Below are positions 10,655 through 21,937 of a stretch of DNA of 64,000 bases, piece by piece. The notes beneath the pieces are model-generated. The model did no database searches and was not told where the DNA came from. It saw only the letters and a program-made list of their open reading frames with translations. The DNA comes from Reticulitermes speratus (lineage: Eukaryota; Arthropoda; Insecta; Blattodea; Rhinotermitidae), in assembly GCA_021186555.1 (NCBI GenBank), contig JAJKFL010000006.1:6716215-6780214 (forward strand), in the 5' to 3' direction. Within the stretch, counting starts at the first letter, position 1. Every line of letters begins with the position of its first letter. Position numbers and translations under genes: made by a program.

Positions 10655-10760
10655 CCGTGTTACAGTCTGTCAGACCTCCATCTGTCCCTCAGCGCTCACG
10701 AAACACCTATAGAACAGCTGTACGGATTTTCATGAATTTTCGTACTGGGGAGTTATACTA
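10655..10760 (+). repeat. dispersed repeat fragment (GGATTTTCATGAA family)
   Basis: CTGTCCCTCAGCG..ACGGATTTTCATGAATTT resembles the segments at 11,205-11,275 and 39,530-39,600. Confidence 0.5.
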
Positions 10761-11079
10761 AGATTTGTCGGCACGTTGCAGTGCGGACATAATCACCGGT
10801 GTAACTTGTTACGTGTAAATCGTAACGAAAATCGTGTGGAACAAGAGTTATAGAGAGGAATAATAAAATAAGATTATGTCGAATACAGACCCTCGATGAC
10901 GTACGCAATCGTTACGATCCGGCAGGTGCGACTTAAGTTGAATTTTGCGCAAGTTGCAACTGAGTATGCATGTGGTTAACTGTATGCATCAATAAAGGAG
11001 TCCAGGTGAAATTCAAATTCCAACACGCTGGAACCTGATCGGCCGCAGAATGACCGCCTTGCCGCGTGTGTTACCGGCC

Positions 11080-11690
11080 AGCGGTATTTTTCCGCCACCT
11101 TCGTATTATCGCGCTTTTATTCTTGCAAAGAAAATGTGTTCATTTTTTGCTTTTTTTTAAGGCGCATTCGCAAAACTGCGAAAAGCGACTGTTAGCTTCG
11201 TCATGTCTGTCCGCCCGCATGGAACAACTCCGCTCCCACTGGACGGATTTTCATGAAATTTGATATTTGAGTGTTCGAAAATCAATCGATAAAATCAAAG
11301 TTTCACTGAACTCTGACAAGAATAACGGTACTTTACATGAAGACCTATGTGATTTATGATAATATCTCGCTGAATTCTTCTTAGAATAGAAATGTTTCAG
11401 ACAAAAGTTGTATAGAAAATTAAAACACGCATTTTATGTTCAATAACCTTTTCCGAAGATCGTGCCGTTTATGAGATAATGTGGAAAAATTTGGTACAGC
11501 CAGGCAGGCCACAGATGACAATATAATACGGCGCATGCGCTCTGCATGCTGGATAACTAAGGCTACTGATACACATTCGGAATATGCAATGCATATTGCT
11601 TTTCCACGGCGACAGTGGTTACGCGAACGCGTCTCTTACGTTATACGTACATTGCCTGACTTGTTTAAAGAGCTTAAGTATGAAATTGCA
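11080..11690 (+). repeat. dispersed repeat, copy 1
   Basis: Frames give AHSQNCEKRLLASSCLS and, further on, RRMRSACWITKATDTHSEY and RRQWLRERVSY. I recall these conceptual peptides from many blattodean loci, which marks a repeat rather than a gene. The TTTCCACGGCGACAGTGGTTACGCGAACGCG portion (11,598-11,628) recurs at 39,815-39,842 and, inverted, at 46,515-46,550. Class unknown. Confidence 0.6.
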
Positions 11691-11694
11691 TAAA

Positions 11695-12477
11695 TTGGAA
11701 TTGCGCGAGTCTGGGGGTGTCTCTACACTTTTGTGCGTTTTATCAGCTAAACTTACAGATCCGTAGATAATTTTTAAAGAGGGTGTTTTTAAAATTCAGA
11801 ACGAACATGATGAAATTGTTTCAGTGTGTGTACATTGCTAACTTTTTTCAGTTTCAGGACTGTTGAATGTGGTGGATGCGCCCGGGGCATCTGCGAGCAT
11901 TCCCGTTGCCCTTGTCATAGGAACGATACGTGGCGTTTGTGCTTATGCTTTCACTGACACGTGATTAGATCAAATGTCGATTGTCCTCGTGTTAATTACT
12001 TCATCGTGTGGTGTGACTGTCGAGCGTTGTTTGAAGTCTGCCAACATTTTATGTTCGCTAGACTGTACACAATCTGTTACGTAACAGCTGTTGCTGTGGC
12101 GTTAAACATCTGTTTGTAAAACAGTGTTCAGAGTGGCGGTTTGGTTTTAGCACACTGGGGGGCTGTGGTTGTGGTTCAGTGACGAAAAATAAGTTCGGAT
12201 TAGCTTCATGGCCGTGCTTAGTTCTGCGTGTTAGTCGCTGGTTTCTCACCGGCGCACTTACCCAAGTTGATTCACGACTTATAAAATTTTAACCGTGTTG
12301 GGCGGTGTACATTAGGTATTGCACTGTCCTGGGCCCATTCATATGACGGCGTTAAAATAATATTCACGCGCTTCTCCACGGCATCAGTGCTTTTGATTTC
12401 CACAGAGAGCCGTTTAATTTGAGCTTTTATTTATAGCCGTAAATGGATAATGTGAAATTCTGTTTCAGTTATTATTC
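11695..12477. other. unassigned stretch
   Basis: No recognisable family or gene. Short minus-strand ORF at 12,058-12,249 without any known motif. Confidence 0.35.
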
Positions 12478-12746
12478 TTTTTTTTTCTTAGTCTGACCAC
12501 TTCTGTCTATTCATTGTTGGTGTAGAGGGTTATTGTTGCACCTTTTTACACTCAATGGCACAAACACACACACTTGGTAGGACTCTTCTGGACGAGGGAT
12601 CGGCCCGTCGCAGAGACCTCCACCTGACAACACACAACACTCACAAGAGATAGGCATCCATGCTTCCGTCGGTATTCGAACCCGCAATCCCAGGAAACGA
12701 TCGGCCGCAGATCTACGCCTTTAGACCGCGCGGCCACCGATATCGG
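12478..12746 (-). mobile_element. SINE family A, tail type 2
   Basis: The minus strand reads GCCGATATCGGTGGCC, box A GCGCGGTCTAAAGGCG, box B GGGTTCGAATACC, the family body, then a tail GTGCAACAATAACCC..CTACACC and AAGAAAAAAAA. Same tail as 1,831 and 26,384. Confidence 0.85.
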
Positions 12747-12749
12747 CTG

Positions 12750-13654
12750 GAATTTCACGCCATGAATGTGAGAAGTTCGTAATTAAGAGCTTGGTAATTT
12801 AACGGCCAAAGTAGGACGCTGCAATGCCGACCGAATCATTGGTACCAATTATCCCTGGACTGCTTCATAACGACAGCTGCCATCTGCCGTAACTCAAATC
12901 AACTAATTTGTCACAAGCACACACACACATATACACAGACCAAACGAATCATGTAGGGTGGATTCTTTAAGGTACTAAAGTACTTTTTCACCAGTCGGCC
13001 GTGCGTTTAGTAGTTACTGTGTACATTAAGCCACGCTGACAGTTGCACATCAGTACAACCGGAGTCCATGTGTTTTAAGTCACTCTAAACTTTTATGGCA
13101 CTGGATAGAATCTGACGGAAGACATTGATAGACCGAACCGTGGAGTTATCTTTACTATTTCGTAAAGGTCGTCGATGTAATACCGACTGAAACATTCAGC
13201 CCCTGCCACTTATTACTATCACCTCCTGCCTCCCTAACATTGGGTTTCCATGGAAACGACGAACCGATATACACTGCACTACTCAGAAGGGTATTTTGTA
13301 ACGATGTTACAGACCCCCAAAATATTATCTGGACAGTTGAAATGCTGAAATAAACAAGATCACCGCCAGAACCAGAGCACTCTGTATGTGCTGTTACTGC
13401 ATCACTGAGGCAGGTGTAATTTGGGTAGTGACGTCATGAGGAGCGCTGGCGTGATGCATATTTTACAAGCTTCAGCTTTTATATAACCTAGCCAGTGTGC
13501 ATCTGCTTTCTAGGTCGGTCTCAGTGTTGCTGTTTTGCGGTGCTGTAACCAAATGCGGAAGAGCACGGACTGCAGCCTAAAAAAGATGCCACGTCTTTCT
13601 CGGATGGAATTACTATGCTTTATTTGGGGGGGAGCTACCATTTTTCGGACTCTT
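12750..13654. other. unassigned stretch
   Basis: No open frame or repeat I can name; a CA-rich run lies near 12,918. Confidence 0.3.
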
Positions 13655-13765
13655 GACCGATACGTTGTCCCGAAACGTCGGTAAACAGTTACTACACGAC
13701 GCAGTGTAATAGCCCAGAAGATCGCAAATTTCATCAACATCGCGGCGGAAGCCTGAAATCAAGAT
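13655..13765 (+). repeat. half of a CGAAACGTCGG foldback element
   Basis: Right arm only: ACCGATACGTTGTCCC, GAAACGTCGGTAAAC, ATCAACATCGCGGCGG and AAGCCTGAAATCAAGA. The left arm is missing. Confidence 0.75.
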
Positions 13766-13769
13766 TTTG

Positions 13770-14640
13770 TGTTCTTTGTTGGAAAAGGCCTGGAGGAAGC
13801 AGCTTTGAAGTCAGTTGTGATAATTCTAAGCGGTTAAACAGGCGCGCTTCCTCGTGAAGAGCAATTTGTAATTAAAATTTTGAATCGGTTTAACGTATTC
13901 CTGTTGACCATACGTTATAGATGGGGCTGTACTGGCAGAAATGACGATAACATTATTAATGTCGGGTCAGAGAAAGAATGAACATTGTGTCTCCCACCCG
14001 TCTGCCTGTCACCTACCTCTCCTCTACTTGCCTTCCCCAACTAAAACCAGTTGTCACTTGTATTGTGGCTCTCATTGCGACTGTATTCTTGTTCTTTTTT
14101 GGGCGGAGGGGTGATGTGGAGTGTAGTTAGTTTGGGAGAACAGGCTGCCGATTTGAATGTGTCTTATCACCAACAAGAAATATGTGCTTGGTAACAAGGG
14201 TTTGCCTATCACTGTCGCCATGCCGGATTTGGTCAAAACCAGCCGATTTCGTAATGTTTCCCAGAACATGTGACTCTTGCTATGCCATGTGACTTTCTCA
14301 GTAATATTACCCCCTCTGTCGCATTATCTTCAGCGTTTTGTGTCCTTTGGATTCAGAAATAGTTTGGAACAGGACAGAAGGTTTAACCCAGTGATCGGTG
14401 GAATAAAGAAGACATTGAGGAGTGCCTTGCCGCCGTCGACACACATGGCGTGTATCTCATTGACACTGAGTGTGCAGCTTGTACTGTTGTGTAGTGTGTA
14501 CTTTACTGCCATGTGGTCAGTCAGGCTGTGCTTGGGGCTGCCGTGATATTGCAAGTTATTAGTGCAATGTTGGTTGGACATGATGGGAACTGTGTGGGCG
14601 TGTCTGCACCACCTGAATCGCTGCTGGTAGCCGACGCATT
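13770..14640. other. unassigned stretch with overlapping ORFs on both strands
   Basis: Plus frame 14,277-14,546 (89 codons) and minus frame 14,330-14,698 (122 codons) overlap. No domain is recognised in either, and the minus frame runs into a SINE, so coding is unlikely. Confidence 0.35.
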
Positions 14641-14644
14641 GTGG

Positions 14645-14900
14645 AGCCGGGGTAGCTAGTGATTGGGCCGCAGGCTGGTCGAGCCCCGGTAGGGACAAGA
14701 TGTTTTTCTCTTCTGCATGACATATATACCTGCTCTGGTGTCCACCCAGCCTCCTGTTCAGTGACTGCTGGTGTTCCTTCCAGGGGTACAGTGGCCGGTC
14801 AGTGAAATTTACTGTTCACCTCCATCTAGCGCAGAGGTTACTATATAATGGAGTTATACTTTACTCTGCCTATATGCCTTCATGCGTGGACAGGGGAAAC
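14645..14900 (+). mobile_element. SINE family B (diverged), interrupted at its tail by a TA-flanked MITE
   Basis: CCACCCAGCCTCCTGTTCA, GTGACTGCTGG.., CACCTCCATCTAGCGC and TATATGCCTTCATGCG are the diverged family B body. The AACTTTA tail is split by the element at 14,907-15,336; TTTTACTTTAAC after that element looks like the rest of the tail. Confidence 0.7.
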
Positions 14901-14906
14901 TTTATA

Positions 14907-15336
14907 CAGTAGAACCCCCGTATCCGCGGATTCGATATCCGCGGTTTACCACGGCCCGAAAATATTAAATGGAAAATTCCAGAAACAAACGATTCATAAG
15001 TTTCAAATTGCGCTCCATTCTGAGTAACATGGTGAAACCTTCCGGCCCGTCACGCTCAGTACATGACTCATCTCTCTCTGTCCCCTGTACCCACACAAGC
15101 CCGCTTTACTCGCATCCAGTTAGCCTCTAGCGTTCTCGCTGTCCGCATTCGTGGTGCCAGGATCACTAGCCTAATAGTGGTAATGTATTATTGTGCGTAA
15201 TTTATCGATTAAACTTTATCATAGTTATGTATGTAAACGAAAAACGACTTATATATAGGGTTCGCTACTATCCGCGGTTTTGGGCATCCGCGGTAGGTCT
15301 TGGAACGTATCACCCGCTGATACGGGGGTACTACTG
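14907..15336. mobile_element. pogo/Tigger-like non-autonomous DNA transposon
   Basis: Left end CAGTAGAACCCCCGTATC, right end GATACGGGGGTACTACTG: imperfect terminal inverted repeats with TA on each side (14,905-14,906; 15,337-15,338). Internal CCGCGGATTCGATATCCGCGG and ATCCGCGG repeats are subterminal. No transposase frame. Terminal pattern and TA target fit the pogo/Tigger part of the Tc1/mariner superfamily. Confidence 0.85.
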
Positions 15337-15339
15337 TAT

Positions 15340-15900
15340 TTTACTTTAACTGATGTAGTTGTGAACCACCCATCAAATTATTTTGTGGGTACCGAGGGAT
15401 TACATACACCCTGTCTGTCACCGCATCGCTTAACGCAGAACGTGGCATTACGCAACCTGCGAACCAAGCAGTCTCATGGCGTTGCTTCTTTTGCAAGACC
15501 AGCAGACCGACTTTATGGGTTCAGACGACAGACCGGAGCAGAACGCTCCCAAGACTGGTTGATTCGTCCGGGTGGTCGCGTTGTCTCAATCATAATGCGT
15601 GCCTGTAATCACGTTAATGTCATGTATAGGGGAGCCGTGATGTTTGCCGGTTGCTTTAGGACATAAAAGATTTGCCTGAGAGTATAATGCCAGATGACAC
15701 ACCTCCAACACTTGTGGTAAGATAAACCTGCAGGAGACATGATTTTATCACGGTAGTGTGTGTTAATCTGTTGTAACGCTGTATGGTTTTGGTCGGCGGA
15801 TACCAACGTTCCGGTGGAGAACGCTGCCCTTCGTCGTGTTATGCCCCGTAGAACCACTGCACTTTGAAGTAGAAGTAAAGACGGTGAAGTCCTTTTGCAC
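15340..15900. other. unassigned stretch
   Basis: Contains ORFs that run out of the MITE (15,280-15,666) or overlap on the minus strand; none recognised. A decayed family B remnant may begin near 15,865. Confidence 0.3.
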
Positions 15901-15949
15901 CCCATGCATTCTTAACGTCGGCGCTACATGTGGGCGAGTGGTCAGCAGT

Positions 15950-16385
15950 GGAGGTCCGTGGGACTTTGTTATGGTAGGCTGGGCCAGGATTGTTATGTGA
16001 TTAATGAGAAGGTCTGATAGAGCGTTTCTTTCAGCACAGTCACTCATCCAGTTATATTCAGCGTATATATATTTTTTCCTATGACTCGACAGCCCCTTTG
16101 GGGCCTAGGCCGCCTCATTTTTCGAGACTTCACGATCACACACTTTTTAGACACACCACACTCGGTAGGACTCCTCTGGACGAGGGACCAGCCCGTCGCA
16201 GAGACCTCTACCTGACAACATACAACACTCACAAGAGACAGACATCCATGCCCTAGGCGGGATTCGAACCCATCGGCTTTCAGCGTATATAGCACGTTTA
16301 AATTTTCTGACAAGTTTGTATTCTGCTTGATGTTGACTGATAAATAACTAGATCAGGTGTTGCACGAACTGAATTCTTAATTAAA
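15950..16385. repeat. dispersed repeat R1, copy 1, split by a SINE
   Basis: ACTTTGTTATGGTAGGCTGG, GATTAATGAGAAGG, AGAGCGTTTCTTTCAGCACA and GTTTGTATTCTGCTTGATG recur in the same order at 51,165-51,600. A SINE interrupts each copy at a different point, so each serves as the empty-site control for the other. Confidence 0.88.
16070..16278 (-). mobile_element. SINE family A, tail type 1, 5' truncated, inserted in R1
   Basis: The minus strand contains box B GGTTCGAATCCC at its very start, then the complete body and tail ending in CATAGGAAAAAATA. The duplication TTCAGCGTATATA is at 16,057-16,069 and 16,279-16,291. The tRNA head is cut between boxes A and B. Confidence 0.92.
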
Positions 16386-16719
16386 ACATTCATAATTGTG
16401 GCTTTCAAAACAGCTAGGTAAAAATGATTATCAATATTCCAGCGTTTGAAACGTTAGAAAAGATAAAAATATACGAAGTCCTTCTTTAAACCCTGTCTGG
16501 GCTGCCCACGACCTAGTTGCCGCTGTCTTCCCACCACTAGCCTCAGCTGCGATGACCCAACGCGCAGCGTCTGTGTAGGGCACAGCCGCTCGTTTTCGGC
16601 AGCGCTTTGAGTCCGTCGCGAGTATTTGAATCTGAAGTTTGTTTAATGCCCGTGTAAAGAATGTACGTGTCTCGTAAGGAAAACCTTATTCAGAGAGTTA
16701 CTTTAATTTTTCTCAAAAT

Positions 16720-16925
16720 TTCTGGGAGGGCTGCAGCCCCTGGTGGTCGGCTTTACCTCGGGGCCGGGGGGAGCCCCGGTACTCATTGAATAGGAGGCTG
16801 AATGGCCTCCAGAACTGATCTGGACGCTATGGAGAAGGGAAGAATCTCTTGCCCTTGCCACAAATCGAACCCTGATTCCTTGGTCGTCGTGCCCCTGTCC
16901 TACTGAGCTGTGCCGAGCCGTCGTC
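16720..16925 (-). mobile_element. SINE family B, diverged
   Basis: The minus strand has a tRNA-like head with CGGCTCGGCACAGCTCAGTAGG and GGTTCGATTTGTGG, then CATTCAGCCTCCTATTCAAT and the GGGGCTCCCCCCGG segment. The body end is lost. Confidence 0.7.
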
Positions 16926-16929
16926 AAAT

Positions 16930-17910
16930 GTACCAAGAATGTGCCAGTTGATTGACGGGCCATTGTTTGAACTGGGAACTTTTGTTGTGTTCTCCTTTTA
17001 TAATTCGCCTCGATGTTCGCCGTTTATTTTTGGTGCCTTCGCTGTGTAACTGAAAAGGGCCCCCTCTGGTGAGTAAGCTTGCCATTATAAAGGCATGTTG
17101 TTTCAGGTATGATGTGGCCTTTGCCGGAAATTGCTGTTGCATTTCGCTTTGTTGTGTCGCAAAGAGACTGTCTATCGCACGTGTCTGCATGCGTTGAACT
17201 GGAGGTACATTTCAGATAATCGACTTGAAAGTGAATCGAAATATTGCCAGTGTATTGTGCATGGTTGATACTTTTAGTAACTTGTGGCAAAAATCCCGTA
17301 ACTCCGTACAGTGCATATCATATATGGACATTCTTATCGTTTGTTAAATATTAACTCTGATAAGATGAAACTGTGAATTCGTCATGAGTTCTTTATACAC
17401 AGAATGTGAGTAAAGTTTGAGTTTATTATTTCAAGTTGACTGTTGTATGGAAACTTTGTATGGGTGTGGATAATAAAGAACTTAAGAAAACGGATCATGG
17501 AAGAACACGAGACAGAAGGAACAGAAACACGCAGAACTCCGTAGAAGTGAGTGTAATCTGGTTATGAGAATAATTTGACATAGTAGCAATGATAATACAG
17601 CCGCAGGTGTTCTGTGCCTCAATTATCCTCGTTAGTCTTGATCAACTGGGAACTCATCCATCATGTGGAAGACTAGGCAGTTGTTTTTCCTCCAGACGTG
17701 CCATCTTATGAGAAAATGCTTAAAAGCCGTTTAGAGACTTAGTAAGAAATTCTGGCGTTATGGGTTTTGCTGGGAAGTTAAATTTTATAGAATTGTGTGA
17801 CGTCAGATGGTAATTGAACGCCCAGGCTCTCTCCTCGTTTGTTACGTGACAGTGTACTGTCGATGTTCACGCATAAATATAACACGTTCTTCTTTGTTCC
17901 TAAAATAAGC
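16930..17910. other. unassigned stretch
   Basis: AT-rich in the second half. Two overlapping minus-strand frames of 88 codons (16,924-17,290) have no recognised motif. Confidence 0.3.
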
Positions 17911-17914
17911 TTTG

Positions 17915-18170
17915 CAGCGAGTATAGCTCGGGCCGAACCACCGATGATTGGGGCTTAGATCCTAGCAGGCGACGTCTTTAGTCCAGATTATCCAGACGGT
18001 GTGTAGGGCGCACCAAGCCTCGTCAGAGTTGATACCGGAGGCACAGCATGCGGTGTGAAGTTGACCACCCATCTCCATCTAGTTCTAGTGCCGTGGTTAG
18101 GTAAGAATGCGTAGAGCTGTAACTCCATTTCCCCATATGCTGTCGTAGCGTAGTGCTTCGTTAAAGCGCG
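17915..18170 (+). mobile_element. SINE family B, heavily diverged
   Basis: AGTATAGCTCGGGCC head, TCCAGACGGTGTGTAGGGC, AAGTTGACCACCCATCTCCA and AGAATGCGTAGAGCTGTAAC match the order of family B with many changes. Confidence 0.65.
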
Positions 18171-18520
18171 GGGACTGCTGCATCCTTTCACGTTCTGTGG
18201 TGGTGGAGTAGAGACGGTGCTGATGACCGCGTGTTGTTACCGGCGCCACGCGGACGCGTGTCGTACTGCCTGTTGCCATTGCAGGATGGCGACTTACATT
18301 CTCTTCCTGCATTGTAGTGAAGTTTCAGTATATACCGTTACTATATCGGTCATCTTTTTCACTGAGGATATTTCTGCTTGACCAAATTGAGCAAAAAGTT
18401 CAGACCTTCGTAACTTAGGAAATTAAAAACAAATAAATTCCAAAAGGCGCTGACGACGGTATGTAACATTGAGAACTAACTGGTTTCTGGATTTTGTCAA
18501 TCGTCCGGCAAATCTAAAAT

Positions 18521-18558
18521 TACGACGTTTCGGAAGCTGGATCTGCTTCCGTCCTCAG
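18521..18558 (-). ncRNA. hammerhead-like core, left arm
   Basis: CTGAGGA, C, a 6-bp helix II (GGAAGC/GCTTCC), GAAAC, GTC loop, GTA. Flanking bases do not make helix I. Helix II is intact here, whereas the right-arm copy has one mismatch. Confidence 0.45.
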
Positions 18559-18687
18559 GTGAAGGGGGAGAGAGACACCTACTGTATTGGGTCCCTTAGA
18601 CAGAGCTAACCTCCAAGGTCCAGTGATTGAGGTTAGCTCTATCTAAGGGACGCAACTGAGTAGGTGTCTCTCTCTCTCCCCCTTCAC

Positions 18688-18725
18688 CTGAGGACGGAAA
18701 CAGATCCAGCTTCCGAAACGTCGTA
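18688..18725 (+). ncRNA. hammerhead-like core, right arm
   Basis: Same as the left-arm core except GGAAAC in place of GGAAGC, which puts an A-C mismatch in helix II. No helix I. Confidence 0.42.
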
Positions 18726-19084
18726 ATTTTAGATTTCCTGACGATGGACAAAGTCCAGAAGCCAATTAGTTCTCAATAAAAACACGAAGCCTTACAGTTT
18801 TATTTTGAATTAGTAATTACTTGCGTGTTTTTTTATCGTTTAAATGCGTCATATGAAACCAGTTGTCCAGTCTTTCGTGTGTTATCTTACTTACGAGTAT
18901 ATAATACGTTTGGTTTGTGAGTGAAGTCACGACCTTGAGCCGAGAGAAAGAAAGGTCGGCCGACTCGCGCGTGCGCACAGTAACACGTTACTGTGATACC
19001 GTTTTCAGTGTTCACAGCACTGTTTCATTTTCCACTGTGCTACGGTGTGCTTATGTTTCTATCATGGAGTGGTGTAAAAAAAAT

Positions 19085-19255
19085 ACTTCAAAATTACCTT
19101 ATTTCCCTCCTTATAAGACGCATTTTCCCCCTGAAAAATGTCCTTCAGAATTACCCTGCGTCTTAACACCGTTCCATGCTAAGATGTTGAATCCGCAAAA
19201 ATACGTTTCTAATTGTAGGGTGCGTCTTACCATTCGTAGCGTATCTGGAGGTGGG
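19085..19255. mobile_element. DNA-transposon remnant with ATAAGACGCA motifs
   Basis: CTCCTTATAAGACGCATTTT on the left and GGGTGCGTCTTACCATT on the right form inverted motifs, with ACCCTGCGTCTTAAC in the middle. Such motifs are seen in ends of old non-autonomous DNA transposons in many animals. No duplication identified. Confidence 0.45.
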
Positions 19256-19289
19256 AAATTCAGTAATTAAACTGATGCCTACTAATCCT

Positions 19290-19560
19290 TTAAGGCCTAG
19301 CGGTTGTTTCATGTACCACCATGTTTAACATTCACAAACTCTACGTTCTGCCCACACAGTGTATTTATGTGTCCTATATATATCTCAGAACAAACAGCGA
19401 TTATTTCCCTGTGTAGCATTAACAGATTGTTTGTATAACTGAGATGGTGTGTTTTACTGCGCGGTACGGACTGTATTTATGTGTTTTGTGTGGATCTCAG
19501 AACAAACAGCGATTATTTCCTGTGTAGCATTAACAGATTGGTTTTAAAACCGGGATAGCG
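19290..19560 (-). repeat. short copy of the element that carries the 114-bp satellite (about 2 units)
   Basis: CAGAACAAACAGCGATTATT and ACTGCGCGGTACGGACTGTA are the reverse complement of the 33.3-34.9 kb unit. The flank ACGTTCTGCCCACACAGTGT and CATGGTGGTACATGA (minus strand) also match the right flank of the large array (34,850-34,915), so the tandem units are internal to a dispersed element. Confidence 0.85.
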
Positions 19561-19718
19561 AGTGTTACTGCGCGTACGAATTTGTGTCTTTAAATAAAAC
19601 AGTTTACGATTCGTCTTTAAAGTGTTAACGAAGCGTCGGGAATTAATGTATCAGGGCAGTATTGTTATTGATACAGTTGTGATACGTAATTAAGTAAACG
19701 AATATTAAGAGAGCATTG

Positions 19719-19996
19719 GAGGCCGTGCCGTGGCTCAGGCGGTTAGTCGCCAGCCTCTCACCACGGAGGCCCGGGTTCGATCCCAGGTCAAGTCCATGTG
19801 AGATTTGTGGTGGACAAAGTGGCACTGGGACAGGTTTTTCTCCGAGTTGTCGGTTTTCCCCTGTCAATTTCATTCCACTGGTGCTCCATTACTTGTAAAA
19901 CTTGGTAAAAAAACTGCTCATCCATCTATCATCATCATTGGGGTTGCACAAAAAGCCTTAAGGCTGTGGTGCGAGGGCCCTTCATCACAAACGACA
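19719..19996 (+). mobile_element. SINE family E, full length
   Basis: Head GTGCCGTGGCTCAGGCGG (box A) and GGGTTCGATCCC (box B), body GGACAAAGTGGCACTGGGAC and TTTCATTCCACTGGTGCTCC, end AAGCCTTAAGGCTG and GGGCCCTTC. The duplication AAGAGAGCATTG is at 19,707-19,718 and 19,997-20,008. Confidence 0.92.
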
Positions 19997-20009
19997 AAGA
20001 GAGCATTGT

Positions 20010-20640
20010 TGTTCTTGGCGTTGTGAAAATTTTAATTTGGTTACGAATTTAAAGTCTGTGAGTGCCCTTTATTTGCCAGTCCGTCATTTTTGACGAGTAA
20101 CTCAGCAGTTACGTACTACCGCTGGCTTTGATAAGCTTGTGTCTTAGGGAGTCAGAACCGTTCCGACCGTGAGTATAAAAATGTCGTTCTGCGATCCATG
20201 GAGGACCAGTCCGTCCGTTTGGTTCGGTGGGCTAATGCGTTGCAGTGGTAGAACAGTGATCTTGTGCAGGACAGGTGGTCACTTGCCTGGAGTGATGGGG
20301 ATGTGTCAGGCAAGCATGAACCCAGGACTTTAATAAAAGTTGAACGTAATCTCACACATGTGTGAGTGTGGAAGCTGGTTTACAGTTGGATAGTTTAATA
20401 AATGTTGATACAGTGGATGCGTGTTGTGGGAATCCTGTGTGGTTATTCACTTGCTCCACCCCTTTGCCCCCCCCCAACCACAGCGTTGTGTGAGGCAGGG
20501 CACGTTGTCGGAATTTGTGCAAATCCCACACGTGAATTCCACAGATTGGGGTTCACTGAGCCATTTGTCAGATCGGGTTGCCTTTGTTTTGTAGCGGCTT
20601 CTTACTCGACATAACTTTATATATATATATATGTGTGTAT
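20010..20640. other. unassigned stretch
   Basis: Short ORFs only; (TA)n begins near 20,618. Confidence 0.3.
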
Positions 20641-20643
20641 ATA

Positions 20644-20820
20644 CAGTCGAACTCGGTTATAACGTCATGACAGGGACTGAATATTTTGTGTCGTTATAAA
20701 CGAGTTTTGTTATAACCGAGGAGTATAATGTTACGGTTAACAGCGAGGAATTATTTGGTACCACAGAATATCTGACGCTATAGACGAGGTGTCATATAAT
20801 CCGATGTTATAACCGTCATA
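20644..20820. mobile_element. TA-flanked MITE (GGTTATAAC family), copy 1
   Basis: Starts CAGTCGAACTCGGTTATAAC after TA. The interior GGGACTGAATATTTTGTGTC and ATAACCGAGGAGT match 57,323-57,507 closely. The right end is degraded (GTTATAACCGTCATAACG). Terminal sequence fits pogo/Tigger-like MITEs. Confidence 0.8.
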
Positions 20821-20885
20821 ACGCCACCCTAGGTATACCGCCACGAATTGCGGTAAGAAACACTGGCGCTGTATTGGAGTGCCAC

Positions 20886-20940
20886 TGTACACACACACAC
20901 CCCACACACACACACACACATATACATACATACATATAAA
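20886..20940. repeat. (CA)n / CATA microsatellite
   Basis: CA dinucleotides with a CCC interruption grading into CATACATA. Confidence 0.92.
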
Positions 20941-21175
20941 ATCATTAAGAGATTAAATTATGCCGTTCTTCTGTCTGCATGTCACTTACGAGTATAGTTG
21001 AGCATACGCACTCCAGGTGGCAGTGGAAAGCGTGTACCCTTAAGAAGAACTTGAAAGGTACCGACACATCGATCGGTATTGTAGACTCTACCTTTGCTGA
21101 AGTATTCATGAAGCTGTATTTTAAAATAACGAAATTTCGTAGTGTGCGTATTCAGTGACATCAAATCACGAATCG

Positions 21176-21659
21176 CACACCAACAAAATGCACTATATTT
21201 TCACTTTTTATTCTTTAACCCCTACATATGTTTCAGCCTTTAGAAGGCCATCGTCAGGGGGCTCGTAATGTACATTTACTTTACATCCATTGTTTATTTC
21301 TGCTATTATGTTATATATCACACACAGTCAAGTTTCATTATCATTTATAGATTACAGTTATTTACAATTTCTGTATTTAAATATGTAAAACACACAATAT
21401 AAAATCGTTAAATAAGGTTCGTCAATTTTTCGTAGTAAAATGATAAAACGAAGCTATATGGTTGTTTTTAAGGCTGTATCTTCTACCATTAGCTTTCATA
21501 TTAGTATCACCGTGGATCTTTATGAATTAATACATTTATAACCAATTGATACACAATTAAACCACTTTTATTTAGCGTCTATATTGTAGGGGCGTATATA
21601 ATATAGACGCTACAATAAAAGTGGTTCAATTGTATATCAGTTGGTTATAAATTTATTAA
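21176..21659 (-). mobile_element. hammerhead-bearing element, Penelope-like candidate, with distal palindrome
   Basis: The minus strand has a hammerhead (21,217-21,263) followed by AATAAAAAGTG..AGTGCATTTTGTTGGTG, the same downstream block as at 25.3, 38.5 and 62.8 kb. About 260 bp upstream on that strand lies an inverted repeat (21,526-21,588 / 21,600-21,659) whose arms resemble the AAAGTGGTT..CAGTTGGTTATAA end of the 38-kb element. No ORF. The link to Penelope-like elements is inferred from the ribozyme and inverted copies. Confidence 0.65.
21217..21263 (-). ncRNA. hammerhead ribozyme candidate
   Basis: Helix I AGCCCC/GGGGTT (6 bp with one wobble). Core CTGACGA, one extra T, helix II GGCCTT/AAGGCT with loop CTA, core GAAAC, loop ATAT, then GTA with predicted cleavage after A. 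All parts of a type I hammerhead with minimal helix III are present. The T between CTGACGA and helix II is an addition to the textbook core shared by nearly all copies here. Confidence 0.68.
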
Positions 21660-21937
21660 TACCGTTAGCTTGTTTGTAAATTCTGGCTGTGGTTCTGTAT
21701 ATATAGGTAATCAGTTAAGTAAGTCAGGTCCTGTTTGTGTTGTAAGTGTCCAGTGGTGCTGTGTTATGTCCTTGAAGATCTGCGATGTATCAGTGGAAGG
21801 GTTATCTGTGGAACTGTTAGGTGGAGTGGCGCAGTGTTAGACTTTCGCCTTGATATTTGAATTCCCCCCCCCCCCACTAATTTCTTATGTATATTATGTC
21901 TAGAAGGTGTAACATTGTACGGTGTCGTAACCCAGAG

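Larger units (their letters stand above)
18468..18777. repeat. foldback element with outward-facing hammerhead-like cores
   Basis: The arms 18,468-18,613 and 18,629-18,777 are inverted copies with few mismatches and a 15-bp loop. Each arm holds one CTGAGGA..GAAACGTCGTA core (18,521-18,558 minus; 18,688-18,725 plus), pointing away from the centre. A (CT)n stretch lies next to each core. A single decayed arm of the same family is at 2,953-3,060. Confidence 0.9.

Noticed and set aside
14330..14698. 122-codon minus ORF as a host gene
   Set aside because: Starts in a SINE B and overlaps a plus frame; no recognised motif.
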